Positions 32,329 to 40,808 of a stretch of 41,187 nt of DNA are shown here, in pieces. A program made the translations under genes and the position numbers. The notes under the pieces are model-generated. The model did not search any database, was not told the DNA's origin, and saw only the letters and a list, made by a program, of their open reading frames with translations. Every line of letters starts with the position of its first letter. Within the stretch, counting starts at the first letter, position 1. Origin of the DNA: Pirellulales bacterium (GTDB taxonomy: Bacteria > Planctomycetota > Planctomycetia > Pirellulales > Thermoguttaceae); the NCBI GenBank assembly GCA_016934075.1, contig JAFGTN010000580.1, positions 1-41,187 on the forward strand, in the 5' to 3' direction.

Positions 32329-33225
32329 ATGGCTAACGTCGACAGTCCAAAACAGGGATTGCCCAGTCAGAGTTTTCCTAGTGAGAAACTCCCCGATTCG
32401 CGGGCGGGTTCGATATGTCTTGATGAGAAGGCGGCTGATCCGACTAAGCGGGAGTGGTTTCTCCAGGCGTTTGATGCCAGTCCGGTTGCTGTCAGTATCA
32501 GCACGCTGAGTGAGGGGCGGTTCATAGAGGTCAATCGCAGTTTTTTGGAGATGACCGGTTATACCCGCGACGAGATCATAGGCAAAACGGCCAAGGAAAT
32601 CGGATTCTGGTATCGGCCGGATGATCGTCATGAACTGATTCAAATGCTGCATAAGACCAGCGGACCGCTACGTCATGCTGATTTTCCGATTCGCACCAAG
32701 ATGGGCGAGCCTTGTCTGGCTGGGCTATCGGTGAATTTGATCGATCTGGAAGGATTACCCTGCCTGCTGATCGTTTACCGCGAGTTGGCGAAAGATGCAA
32801 AAGATAGTGGAAACGATCTTACGGCGTATCTCAATTGGGAGGTTCGCCGCTTGCGCGATCAATTAGAGCATTGCGTCGCTGAACTTACTCGAATCGGTGA
32901 CACGATATCGTGCCCGGCCCATGATGTACCCGTGAAGACGATCGGTTCGTCGCTTGGTACACTTGTACCAACATTAGTTACCTCATTGAGATCGTTGCAG
33001 TCGATCCGGGAATCATTGAACTCCGACGAGCAACACGACGACCTTTTCCATCTGATATTAGGTTTGCAACGTAACACGATGCTCGAGGCCATCGAGGATG
33101 CCGTCAAGGTGATAGAGAAGACCAAGAAAAAATTCAAGAGCAAGGATCTGGCGGAACTCCGTTTGCGTCTTTGTAGCGTTTTGCAAAAAAAAGATGAAAT
33201 TCAACCTTGCTCTTCCGATTTTTGA
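32329..33225 (+). CDS. PAS-domain protein
   Basis: 298 residues from ATG 32329, with AAGGGA nine bases upstream. One PAS domain spans ~40-150: 'REWFLQAFDASPVAVSISTL', 'GRFIEVNRSFLEMTGYTRDE', 'IIGKTAKEIGFW' and 'PIRTKMGEPCLAGLSVNLID'. The rest is helical ('LNWEVRRLRDQLEHCVAELT', 'DAVKVIEKTKKKFKSKDLAE') with no histidine kinase, GGDEF or HTH domain, so it is a sensor or adaptor lacking its own output. A strong terminator separates it from the chemoreceptor gene downstream. It may feed into the nearby MCP/CheW unit, but this rests on location only. Confidence 0.8.
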   Translation: MANVDSPKQGLPSQSFPSEKLPDSRAGSICLDEKAADPTKREWFLQAFDASPVAVSISTLSEGRFIEVNRSFLEMTGYTRDEIIGKTAKEIGFWYRPDDRHELIQMLHKTSGPLRHADFPIRTKMGEPCLAGLSVNLIDLEGLPCLLIVYRELAKDAKDSGNDLTAYLNWEVRRLRDQLEHCVAELTRIGDTISCPAHDVPVKTIGSSLGTLVPTLVTSLRSLQSIRESLNSDEQHDDLFHLILGLQRNTMLEAIEDAVKVIEKTKKKFKSKDLAELRLRLCSVLQKKDEIQPCSSDF

Positions 33226-33336
33226 GCTATGTTACTTTGGAGGCGTGGGTAATCACGCCCGATTGACACGCGAGTACCTTGTGTTCACGGCGTGGCAAGA
33301 GCTTTAATGACAGGACGACCAGGCCTGTTTTTTGAA

Positions 33337-33394
33337 GGCACAACAAGAGCGCTATTTCCGTTTCTACGGAAGTGTTCTTGTTGTGCCTTTTTTT
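33337..33394 (+). terminator. Strong rho-independent terminator
   Basis: GGCACAACAAGA pairs with TCTTGTTGTGCC (12 bp), with an inner TTTCCG/CGGAAG stem, followed by seven T's. It ends the PAS gene transcript and lies inside the false N-terminal extension of the chemoreceptor ORF. Confidence 0.92.
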
Positions 33395-33501
33395 GTGGAT
33401 TTTTTACCGGTTTATTATTGGTTATGTTTTCCGCCCTGTATTCACGCATTGGGGAAATGGGCAGGAAGTATCAAAGTCGAACACGTATTTGGAGAATGAA
33501 A

Positions 33502-35778
33502 ATGTCGTTTTTAAAGAATTTGAAAATCAGCACCAAACTGTCGGTGGGATTCGGCGTGATTGTAGTTATCGCATTGGTGTTGGGCTTTTACGGTTGGAGC
33601 AGCTTACGTTCGGTCGATAACGCAATCGGCGTGGTGACCCAGGCCAACTCGAGCGTCGGGAGTTTATTGGACTCGCGGGTTCAGGAGAAAATTTTCACCA
33701 ACCGTGGATTTGCGACTGTGGGCGACGAGACAAAAGATAGCGCTGATAAATGGGCGGAAATCAACAAATCCACACTGAAAAAGTTAGGAGAGTTGGGAAG
33801 CTCGGCGCACATCAGTTCCACTCAGGCAGAGTTGGTCGCGGCATCGATCAGAAATGTCAATGGTTATGGCGAAGCATTCAAGCTAGTTGTGGAAGCCCGG
33901 CGTACACAGGACAAGGCTTTTGACGACTGGGCAAAAATCGGCTGGCAGATCACCGGAAATATTAATCAGGCTATGGACGGTGTGATCATTCCCGCTCGCA
34001 AAGTTGCCGAGGAATCGGGCGATGTGAAACAGCTCGCGAAATGGGCGGATATCGACCATAGGCTTAGTAGCCATGTTATTCAGCCGTTTTTTCTATTGCG
34101 GGTTACGGCCGTGTATCTGATGGTTACCAAGGCTGACGCGCAGTGGGAAGATTATAAGAAGCAACTGGCCAAAGTCCAGCGGGGCGCGGCGGATTGGACC
34201 GAGCTTGTGAAAGATAATTCCAAGCTCAGTGCCGCGGCCGGTGAAATACAAAAGAGTCTGGAGCAATATGCCTCAACGGGCGAATCATACTATGGTGCCA
34301 TTGTGCAGACACGTAATTCGACGGATGTCATGATCGCCGATGCTCGCGCGACGGTCGACAACGTAGAGAAATTACTTGCCGATGTTGATGGGGACATGCA
34401 AAGCACGATCGGAGGCAGCCAGTTTATGATGGTATTGCTTGGTATTGCGGGTGTAGTGTTGGGCGTATTCCTGGCTTTCATCACAACTCGTGCAATTGTC
34501 GGTCCGGTGAGGAAATGCGTTGCCAGTATCACGGCTTTGTCTAACCAGGACTTCAGCGTAACGGCCGACGTGGACAGCAAGGACGAACTCGGTCGTATGG
34601 CGATGGCCATCAATACATCGATCCAAAACACGAAGAAGGCATTCGATGATATCGAGGAAGCCGCTGCGAAAGAGAAAATAGCTCAGGCGGAGCGGGCCGA
34701 GATGGAACGAAAAGCGGCCGAAGTCGAGCAGCGACGGCAAGAGGAAGAGGCTCAGCGCGAACGCGAAGCGGCCGAAGCTGAGCGGCGGCGGCAGGCAGAG
34801 CAAGCCGAAATCGAACGTCGACAGGCCGAAGAAGAACGCCATAAAGCCGAAATCCTTCGAGGCAAGGTAGATAGCCTATTGGAGGTTGTTCGTGCAGCCG
34901 CCCAAGGTGATCTAACAGCGAAGGTTACCGTCGAAGGCGACGAGGCGATTGACGAACTTGCCTCGGGCATCAAGCAAATGCTTAGTGATCTCTCCGAAGT
35001 AATCGGCCAGGTTACCGAGAGTGCCGCACAATTCAACGAGGGTTCGAGGGTTATTGCCGAGAGTTCGCAAACGCTTGCCAGCGGAGCACAAATTCAAAGC
35101 ACCAGCGTGGAAGAGATTAGCGCTTCGGTCGAGGAGTTGACACAGTCGATCAACACCGTCAACGATAATGCCACCAAAGCCGACAAGGTTGCTCGCGAGA
35201 CCAGCCACTTGGCTGAAGAAGGCGGACAGGCGGTGCAGAAGTCGATCGAGGCCATGGAGTTGATCCGAACAAGTTCGGATCAGATCGCCGAGATCATTCA
35301 AGTGATTTCCGAAATCGCCAGCCAGACGAATCTACTGGCACTGAATGCGGCGATTGAGGCTGCTCGAGCCGGCGAGCATGGTATGGGATTTGCTGTGGTG
35401 GCCGATGAGGTTCGCAAGTTGGCCGAGCGATCGAATCAGGCGGCCGGCGAGATTACCACGCTGATCAAGGAATCGAGCAACCGCGTTCAGGAAGGATCGC
35501 AACTGAGCGAGATGACCGGTGAATCGCTAAAGAAGATAGTAGATGGCGTGGAGGCCACGGCCGCCAAGATTTTGGAAATCGCCACGGCAACTGTCGAGCA
35601 GGCATCGAACGCCAAGGAAGTATCAGTGGCAATTGCCAGCGTGGCCGAGGTCACCGAACAATCGGCCGCAGGCAGTGAGGAAATGGCCTCCAGCAGCGAG
35701 GAGCTTGGCGCACAGGCCGGAGCGCTTCGCGATCTGGTCGGTCGTTTCAAAACGGACGCCTCCAGATCATCATACTAA
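33502..35778 (+). CDS. Methyl-accepting chemotaxis protein
   Basis: 758 residues from ATG 33502 (GGAG seven bases upstream; ATG 33496 possible). The track start at 33292 would translate through a terminator and is rejected. TM1 is ~11-33 ('[18 protein letters not shown]') and a helical periplasmic sensor domain runs ~34-300. TM2 is ~305-328 ('[18 protein letters not shown]') and a HAMP domain follows at ~333-385. Next is a strongly charged Glu/Ala/Arg coiled coil (~385-453) and a second HAMP-like region ('[16 protein letters not shown]'). The signalling hairpin tip '[20 protein letters not shown]' is at ~603. No C-terminal CheR-binding pentapeptide is seen ('[11 protein letters not shown]' ends it). 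It signals through CheW (next gene) to a CheA not in the window. Confidence 0.93.
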   Translation: MSFLKNLKISTKLSVGFGVIVVIALVLGFYGWSSLRSVDNAIGVVTQANSSVGSLLDSRVQEKIFTNRGFATVGDETKDSADKWAEINKSTLKKLGELGSSAHISSTQAELVAASIRNVNGYGEAFKLVVEARRTQDKAFDDWAKIGWQITGNINQAMDGVIIPARKVAEESGDVKQLAKWADIDHRLSSHVIQPFFLLRVTAVYLMVTKADAQWEDYKKQLAKVQRGAADWTELVKDNSKLSAAAGEIQKSLEQYASTGESYYGAIVQTRNSTDVMIADARATVDNVEKLLADVDGDMQSTIGGSQFMMVLLGIAGVVLGVFLAFITTRAIVGPVRKCVASITALSNQDFSVTADVDSKDELGRMAMAINTSIQNTKKAFDDIEEAAAKEKIAQAERAEMERKAAEVEQRRQEEEAQREREAAEAERRRQAEQAEIERRQAEEERHKAEILRGKVDSLLEVVRAAAQGDLTAKVTVEGDEAIDELASGIKQMLSDLSEVIGQVTESAAQFNEGSRVIAESSQTLASGAQIQSTSVEEISASVEELTQSINTVNDNATKADKVARETSHLAEEGGQAVQKSIEAMELIRTSSDQIAEIIQVISEIASQTNLLALNAAIEAARAGEHGMGFAVVADEVRKLAERSNQAAGEITTLIKESSNRVQEGSQLSEMTGESLKKIVDGVEATAAKILEIATATVEQASNAKEVSVAIASVAEVTEQSAAGSEEMASSSEELGAQAGALRDLVGRFKTDASRSSY

Positions 35779-35789
35779 GGCGTTCTAAC

Positions 35790-35851
35790 AAATCCTCGCT
35801 TTGGCCATGCGAGCGGACCTTTGGTCCGCTCGACTAAAGGGGCGAGGATTT
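35790..35851. repeat. Nested palindrome
   Basis: The outer arms AAATCCTCGC (35790-35799) and GCGAGGATTT (35842-35851) enclose an inner 9-bp hairpin GAGCGGACC-TTT-GGTCCGCTC (35811-35831). No T-run follows. It is REP-like and lies just after the chemoreceptor gene; it may protect or attenuate the transcript. Confidence 0.7.
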
Positions 35852-36227
35852 CAAGAAATGGTTTCATTAGAACCATTCAATAACATCGACTCAACCGGAG
35901 TTTATAGGTGTACAATCGCATTTTCCTTTCAACTGAAGTCTTGGCTCTCGATCCGTGCCAGCGGTTCTTCCGGTTTTGTGGATTGTGCGGAAGCTTTTTG
36001 TAATGGGCATGGTGAAAAATGAATAATCGTTTCAGACCGGAAGTTTAAGGGATATTTGCATTGTGCTATTTAGACACGGATTTCTTGCCGGCGGAAATGC
36101 ACCATTTTCCCCAAACGGCCTGGAAAATTGGCCTATATATTTGCAGTAGCTTTCCCATTCGGGACGGTACGGTTTGTAAAGAAAACATTTTGGCAAACAC
36201 AACCTCTAATCTTAATCGGAGATCTAT
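35852..36227. other. Gene-free stretch before cheW
   Basis: About 375 bases. The short ORFs have no recognisable protein features. It probably contains a separate cheW promoter, but none could be picked with confidence. Confidence 0.4.
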
Positions 36228-36737
36228 ATGTCCACTAGTTCAACCACAACCAGTAAAGAAGTACAATCAGTCGAACATACAGGAAGCTTGCAGTTGGTAA
36301 GCTTCCACTTGGGCGACGAAGTCTACGGGATCGAAATCGTCAAGGTTCGCGAAATAATATTAATGGGTGAAATCACTCGCGTTCCGCAAACGCCGCCTTT
36401 TGTGAAAGGACTTATCAACCTGCGCAGCACTGTTATTCCGGTGATCGACTTGAGAATCCGATTCGATTTGCAAGCCAGTGATTTCACGTCGGAAAGCCGT
36501 ATCATGGTGATAGACGTCGGTGGAAAGACCATCGGTATCATTGTCGACGCGGTGAGCGAAGTGCTGCGGGTATCGAACGATCAGATCGCCCCGCCGCCAC
36601 CGACTGTTGCCGGCCTGGAACAAGAGTATCTGACCGGGCTGGTGAAGCTCGATGACCAGTTGTTGATGCTGCTGGACGTCGATAAGCTCCTCGGCAAGGA
36701 AGATAGCGAAGCGATCGAGGCCATGAGCGCCACTTAA
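36228..36737 (+). CDS. cheW: Chemotaxis coupling protein CheW
   Basis: 169 residues; ATG preceded by CGGAGA. A single CheW domain (~22-160): 'LQLVSFHLGDEVYGIEIVKV', 'REIILMGEITRVPQTPPFVK', 'GLINLRSTVIPVIDLRIRF', 'GIIVDAVSEVLRVSNDQI' and 'KLDDQLLMLLDVDKLL'. The 'RG.V.PV.DLR' block is the usual receptor/CheA contact surface (here 'RSTVIPVIDLR'). It couples the chemoreceptor encoded just upstream to CheA. No cheA, cheY, cheR or cheB is present, so this is a satellite receptor-adaptor pair. Confidence 0.95.
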   Translation: MSTSSTTTSKEVQSVEHTGSLQLVSFHLGDEVYGIEIVKVREIILMGEITRVPQTPPFVKGLINLRSTVIPVIDLRIRFDLQASDFTSESRIMVIDVGGKTIGIIVDAVSEVLRVSNDQIAPPPPTVAGLEQEYLTGLVKLDDQLLMLLDVDKLLGKEDSEAIEAMSAT

Positions 36738-36790
36738 ATCCAAAGCAATTTATGTTCGCTTGAGCTTCCAGCCAGGCACGATTCAATAAG

Positions 36791-36832
36791 ACGGTTGCCG
36801 GAGATGTAGCTTACTACGGCAGCCGTTTTTTT
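36791..36832 (+). terminator. Rho-independent terminator after cheW
   Basis: ACGGTTGCCG pairs with CGGCAGCCGT (10 bp, one G-T) around a 16-base loop, followed by TTTTTTT. Confidence 0.9.
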
Positions 36833-37034
36833 ATTGGACAAGCCGGGATTATTCATGAATACTCCAGGCTCGCCACCCGTAGTGACGTCGTCCTGATCTT
36901 GAGTTGATATTACATCATCAGAGCAAAAGCATTATCTTTCTGGTTCTATCAGGGGGTATACTTTTTATTGCCAGGATAGTACTCTTAATTATAGGGATTG
37001 CTTTTCGCCTGGGGCAGCAATGGGAGACTCTGTT

Positions 37035-37736
37035 ATGAAAGAGCAAGTACGCGAGGATCCCAAGATTATCGCTGCCGCGGAACGGCAGATGCAGGCATGG
37101 TCGATGTCGGCCGGATCTAATGTAGCCTTGGACGGTTCCGTTGCCATTGCAGCCCGCCTGAAGCCCTATGTGGCGATATCTCGAGAGGCTGGTGCCGGCG
37201 GAAGCCCCGTTGCTGAAATTGTGGGCGGGATACTTGGTTGGGAAGTGCTCGACCGAAACATTCTCGACCGCGTTTCGCAGCGTTACAAGCTTCCGCGTCA
37301 AATGTTGGAGATGGTTGACGAAACGCAGGCGAATTGGGCCTATGATATCCTTGGCACATGGCTCGATCCCAAGGTGATTCCACACGAGAAATACGTGATT
37401 CATTTGGGGCATGTGGTGCTCGCGGCTGCTTGTCAGGCGTCGTTGGTTTACGTTGGACGCGGCGTGCAGTTTCTATTACCAAGAGACAGGGGCCTGGCGG
37501 TGCGGATCATCGCTTCGGAGAGCTATCGCGCAAACCGAATAGCCGAGCGAGAGGGGATATCCCTCAAAGCAGCCACCAAGAAAATGCACAACATGGACAT
37601 CGGACGCCGAGCATTCGTACAAAGATTTTTCCACCAGAATATTGATGATCCGCATCTTTACGATATGGTGATCAATGTCGAGCGTTGTGGTCCTCAAGCC
37701 ACGGCCGAGAGTATTGCCGCATCTTTTAATCGCTAG
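37035..37736 (+). CDS. Cytidylate kinase-like family protein
   Basis: 233 residues from ATG 37035, with GGGAG eight bases upstream; ATG 37020 is an alternative. 'PYVAISREAGAGGSPVAEIV' is a modified P-loop-like start typical of the Cytidylate_kin2 family. It is followed by 'LGWEVLDRNILDRVSQRY', 'ACQASLVYVGRGVQFLLPRD', 'GLAVRIIASESYRANRIAER' and 'HNMDIGRRAFVQRFFHQNID' (lid region). The family is related to CMP kinase but its substrate is usually unproven. An N-terminal ~40-residue helical extension ('DPKIIAAAERQMQAWSMSAG') precedes the kinase fold. No operon partner is evident. Confidence 0.8.
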   Translation: MKEQVREDPKIIAAAERQMQAWSMSAGSNVALDGSVAIAARLKPYVAISREAGAGGSPVAEIVGGILGWEVLDRNILDRVSQRYKLPRQMLEMVDETQANWAYDILGTWLDPKVIPHEKYVIHLGHVVLAAACQASLVYVGRGVQFLLPRDRGLAVRIIASESYRANRIAEREGISLKAATKKMHNMDIGRRAFVQRFFHQNIDDPHLYDMVINVERCGPQATAESIAASFNR

Positions 37737-37992
37737 TGCTCGTATTCCGGAAAACCGTTACAGGCTGACATTGCCTGGCCGTAAACTTTGCGCAATAGTC
37801 TTAAATTCTCGGTTTTCTTGCGTCATGGGGCGCATATATAACTTAGAGTTGCCAACGAGGTGGGTAATGCGCGCCTGCGCAGTCGGTTGGCATCGATATT
37901 TTCTTCGATTTGAGCCGATCAGCCCGTCCAAAGCGTAGTATCATTACAGATGGAAAGTGCAACCAATTATTAAAGTCGGGGAGTTTCGTTTA

Positions 37993-38021
37993 TTGACATG
38001 GCGACAAAACCCTGTTCTTAT
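37993..38021 (+). promoter_or_regulatory. Candidate sigma70-type promoter for the Cys-rich protein gene
   Basis: A perfect -35 TTGACA (37993-37998), a 17-base spacer and TCTTAT (38016-38021, 4 of 6 matches to TATAAT). The start codon is about 60 bases downstream. The rest of the 37737-38082 gap shows nothing clear. Confidence 0.5.
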
Positions 38022-38082
38022 GAGAGTTAGCACTGTTCCGTAACGGAAGGTTCGAGTTTTCACGGGAAGTGGAGAATTTGAA

Positions 38083-38931
38083 ATGAAGAATTCAAAAATG
38101 AAAAAGATTTTGTTGATTTGTTGCGTGGCGGCGGTGATCGTGCTAATCACTCCATCCACGTCGCAGGCATGTGAGTGTTTGGATCGGCTGATGCCCTGGA
38201 ATTGGTGCCGATCTAGCGCGCCGGCTCCGACATACGCGCCGGCCTATTCGGTGAGCTATCCATGCGCCACACAAACATGTAATTATGTACCGCAGACGTG
38301 TTATCGCACCGTATTACAAACTGTTCCCACGACGGTCTATCGTCCGGTTTCCTATTGCGATCCTTGCACGGGATGTGCGAGAACCACATATAGTCCGATA
38401 ACCACTTATGTGCGTAGTGCCCAGTTGGTGCCCTATACAACGTATCGCCCGGTGTGGACAACTTCGTGCTATACGCCGTGTGCTACGAGCTGTGGCACTG
38501 TCTGCGACACGAGCTGTGGAACGACCTGCGACACAACTTGTGGAACCGCATGTGGCACAAGCACATACTCGACTCCTTCGAGCGGTTGCAGTTCTTGTGT
38601 CTCGACGCCCGGCACGACGACGCTTACTCCCGTACCGGCGGCCGGAAACACGACCACGCCCACTACCCAGCCGCCGAACAATGCCGCGCCCTCACTTCCA
38701 CAGAATGCACCGGCGCAGCAGTATCAGCAACAAAAGCCGATCAAGCCGATTCCCGATAAAGACGTGCCCAGTAATCCTACCAGCGGCCCGCAACTCGATG
38801 GCCCGTCGCTCGATCGCACGACCTCCAGGCCCGTTCAGCAGGCGACCTACCAGGCCGCTTATCAACCCGTTTACCGCAGTATAACCGTGCCGGTGTCCGG
38901 TTCCGACGGTTGGCGCGCGTCTAACCGGTAG
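38083..38931 (+). CDS. Exported Cys/Tyr/Thr-rich repeat protein
   Basis: 282 residues with a signal peptide (~1-29, 'ILLICCVAAVIVLITPSTSQA'). The mature N-terminus 'CECLDRLMPWNWCRSS' is followed by Tyr/Val/Pro-rich repeats ('VPQTCYRTVLQTVPTTVYRP', 'YVRSAQLVPYTTYRPVW'). A short array of C-x3-C units follows ('CDTSCGTTCDTTCGTACGTS', ~133-165). A Pro/Gln/Asn-rich low-complexity tail ends the protein. The many evenly spaced cysteines suggest disulphide cross-linking in the envelope. Similar YTTYRPV-type proteins occur in planctomycetes as hypothetical exported proteins. It has its own promoter candidate and terminator, so it is monocistronic. Confidence 0.8.
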   Translation: MKNSKMKKILLICCVAAVIVLITPSTSQACECLDRLMPWNWCRSSAPAPTYAPAYSVSYPCATQTCNYVPQTCYRTVLQTVPTTVYRPVSYCDPCTGCARTTYSPITTYVRSAQLVPYTTYRPVWTTSCYTPCATSCGTVCDTSCGTTCDTTCGTACGTSTYSTPSSGCSSCVSTPGTTTLTPVPAAGNTTTPTTQPPNNAAPSLPQNAPAQQYQQQKPIKPIPDKDVPSNPTSGPQLDGPSLDRTTSRPVQQATYQAAYQPVYRSITVPVSGSDGWRASNR

Positions 38932-38973
38932 CTGGACGAAATACGCTTTTGTGAAAACTCGAACACGAAGAAG

Positions 38974-39006
38974 CCGAGGGTGGCTGGAAGGCTGCCCTCG
39001 GTTTTT
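38974..39006 (+). terminator. Rho-independent terminator
   Basis: CCGAGGG pairs with CCCTCGG around a 14-base loop, followed by TTTTT, about 40 bases after the Cys-rich protein gene. MITE copy 2 inserted just behind it. Confidence 0.85.
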
Positions 39007-39009
39007 AGT

Positions 39010-39228
39010 GTTTTTAATTGGACTTTTGCAAAATTGCGAGTCAAGGGCACATGTGAAAGAAAGCTTTGCGAAGCGAAGGTTTCTTTGACATTGTCTTGAC
39101 GGACACTAATTCATTGACAAATAACAAGTTAACATCTCTGCGGCGTTTAGATATAATTTGCCGGCTGCGCCGCCAATTTATATCTAAGTGCCCTTGATTC
39201 GCAATTTTGCAAAAGTCCAGTTTTTAAT
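39010..39228. mobile_element. MITE-like element, copy 2, with 9-bp target duplication
   Basis: The element spans 39019-39219 (201 bp) and is flanked on both sides by GTTTTTAAT (39010-39018 and 39220-39228), a direct repeat expected from insertion. Terminal inverted repeats of ~32 bp begin TGGACTTTTGCAAAATTGCG. The interior has two palindromes (AAGCTTTGCGAAGC; TTAGATATAA...TTATATCTAA). It contains no gene and matches copy 1 at 10829-11028 in reverse orientation with few differences. It must be moved by a transposase encoded elsewhere. Confidence 0.92.
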
Positions 39229-39273
39229 CGATCTCTCTTGAATCCGGGTTAGTCTGGTTCATGAATAATCCGG

Positions 39274-39753
39274 CTAGCACTCCCTCAAGCTCGCCTCAAG
39301 CTCTTCCATGACTGCTTCGAAGCCCCGTCCCTTGGCGATCACTTGAAACTCGCGGGTGGTTTCACCGGTGACTTTGATGTGGATTTCGATACGGTTGCGG
39401 GGCATGCAGATTTCGACGCGGTCGGCCCATTCTACCAGCGTAAGGCCTTCGCCGTCGAAATATTCCTCGGGGCCCAGTTGCAGGAACTCGTCTTCATCGG
39501 CCAGGCGGTAGGCGTCGATATGGTAGATGGGACGGCGGCCTTCGTATTCCTGGATGAGCACGAAGGTGGGACTAACCACGGTTTTGGGAGCCACGCCCGA
39601 GGATTCGGCGATCGCTTGTACAAGCCGCGTCTTGCCGGCGCCCAATGTGCCGCAAAGCGAAACGGTGGTCCCGTTGGGTAGGGATTTTGACAGAGCGGCG
39701 CCGAGGCGAGTGGTTTGCGATTCGTTTTCGGATTTGAAGACAAGAGTTTTCAT
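39274..39753 (-). CDS. tsaE: tRNA threonylcarbamoyladenosine biosynthesis ATPase TsaE
   Basis: 159 residues from ATG 39753 (MKTLVFKSENESQT), whose first base overlaps the thiL stop (TGATG); the longer track start lies inside thiL. The Walker A 'LCGTLGAGKTRLVQAIAES' (~33), 'VVSPTFVLIQEYEGRRPIYH' and 'HIDAYRLADEDEFLQLGPEE' are typical TsaE blocks, as is 'TLVEWADRVE' (the W and D near the Walker B region). TsaE supports TsaB/TsaD in adding t6A to tRNAs reading ANN codons. It appears translationally coupled to thiL. Confidence 0.93.
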   Translation of the reverse strand: MKTLVFKSENESQTTRLGAALSKSLPNGTTVSLCGTLGAGKTRLVQAIAESSGVAPKTVVSPTFVLIQEYEGRRPIYHIDAYRLADEDEFLQLGPEEYFDGEGLTLVEWADRVEICMPRNRIEIHIKVTGETTREFQVIAKGRGFEAVMEELEASLREC

Positions 39754-40697
39754 CAGTCGAACTTGTGTTCCCAGCCGCGTGGAATGAGCTTGCGTTTTCC
39801 GTGTTGTGAATCTGTTTGCCACAGACCGGGTTCTTCGACAAAAAGACCCACGTCGGTAAGTAGAACACCGACGGGGCGATCGGTCAACATGCGTTGGGCT
39901 TCTTTCGGTGATACGGCCAGGATGAGTTCGAAATCTTCGCCGTCGGAGAGTGCGTGTTCCAGGGATGTGCTGCCGTCGTCGAGTTGCGCGGCCAGACGCT
40001 GGGCATCTTTAGAAACCGGCACGGCATCGAGGTCCAGAATCGCTCCGCAACCGCTTTCCTTTACGATATGGGAGAGATCGATGGAAAGTCCGTCGCTGGC
40101 ATCGATGCCTGCATGCAGATTGTATTTTTGGTTGAGGATTATCGCTTCGCGGATGCGGGGGGTGAAATCGAAGTGGTGGCCGAGAATACTTCCGCCGAAA
40201 CTGCCGGTAAGGATAATGCGATCGCCGGGCTGGGCGCCGTCGCGACGGAGCGGACGTGGTTGCTCGGTATTATGTCCGCTTAAAGCCTTGCCGATGAGCG
40301 TGATGCTCAAGGCCAGCGGTCCGTCCCAGCTATTGGTATCGCCGCCGGCGACGGCCAGGTCGTACTGCTCAGCCAGTGGCAAGAGGCCCTCATAGATTTT
40401 TACCGCCAATTCCAAGCCTCCGACACGGGGTAGAGCCAGAGAAATAACAGCCGCCACGGGTTCTGCCGCCATTGCCGCCAGATCGCTGAGATTGACGGCC
40501 AGCGCCTTGCGTCCCACGCGGCGGGGATCGACTTTTTCTAGTTCGAAGTCGACCTGGTCGGTCAACAGATCGACAGTCATAACACATTGGTCGATGTCGG
40601 CCATTTGCAGGACCGCTGCGTCATCTCCGGGACCGAGCAGCAGTCGCGAGTGAGAGGGGATGCGACGGCGGAGATGTTCGATTAGCTCGAATTCCAT
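39753..40697 (-). CDS. thiL: Thiamine-monophosphate kinase ThiL
   Basis: 314 residues, usual length. The N-terminus 'SRLLLGPGDDAAVLQM' carries the Mg-ATP binding GDDAA. It is followed by 'VMTVDLLTDQVDFELEKVDP', 'VGRKALAVNLSDLAAMAAEP' (N-x-SD), 'DLAVAGGDTNSWDGPLALSI' (GGD), 'PGDRIILTGSFGGS' and 'HAGIDASDGLSIDLSHIVKE' (DxSDGL). It phosphorylates thiamine monophosphate to the diphosphate. The next gene, tsaE, overlaps its stop codon. No other thi genes are in the window. Confidence 0.95.
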   Translation of the reverse strand: MEFELIEHLRRRIPSHSRLLLGPGDDAAVLQMADIDQCVMTVDLLTDQVDFELEKVDPRRVGRKALAVNLSDLAAMAAEPVAAVISLALPRVGGLELAVKIYEGLLPLAEQYDLAVAGGDTNSWDGPLALSITLIGKALSGHNTEQPRPLRRDGAQPGDRIILTGSFGGSILGHHFDFTPRIREAIILNQKYNLHAGIDASDGLSIDLSHIVKESGCGAILDLDAVPVSKDAQRLAAQLDDGSTSLEHALSDGEDFELILAVSPKEAQRMLTDRPVGVLLTDVGLFVEEPGLWQTDSQHGKRKLIPRGWEHKFD

Positions 40698-40710
40698 GAG
40701 AATAGTGTCG

Positions 40711-40795
40711 CGTCAATTCTTAATGATAGGGTTGAAATTATGATGCGCCGCGGCCAACGAGCCGCGTACCACTTCATTAAACACCCAACATTAAA
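40711..40795. repeat. Dispersed structured repeat, copy B
   Basis: About 85 bases matching copy A (32220-32306) in order and orientation (TCAATTCTTAAT...CCAACGAGCCGCG...ACCACTTCATTAAA...CCAAC). A clear inner hairpin CGCGGC-CAACGA-GCCGCG is present. It fills the gap between the PDZ protein gene and thiL and is antisense to both. Confidence 0.65.
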
Positions 40796-40808
40796 GTCTG
40801 ACAAGGCT

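Noticed and set aside
33292-33501. N-terminal 70-residue extension of the chemoreceptor ORF
   Set aside because: It translates through a strong rho-independent terminator and lacks a ribosome site; ATG 33502 has GGAG and gives a normal MCP N-terminus.
37675-37938. 87-residue ORF after the kinase-like gene
   Set aside because: It overlaps the kinase end, has no ribosome site and no recognisable pattern.
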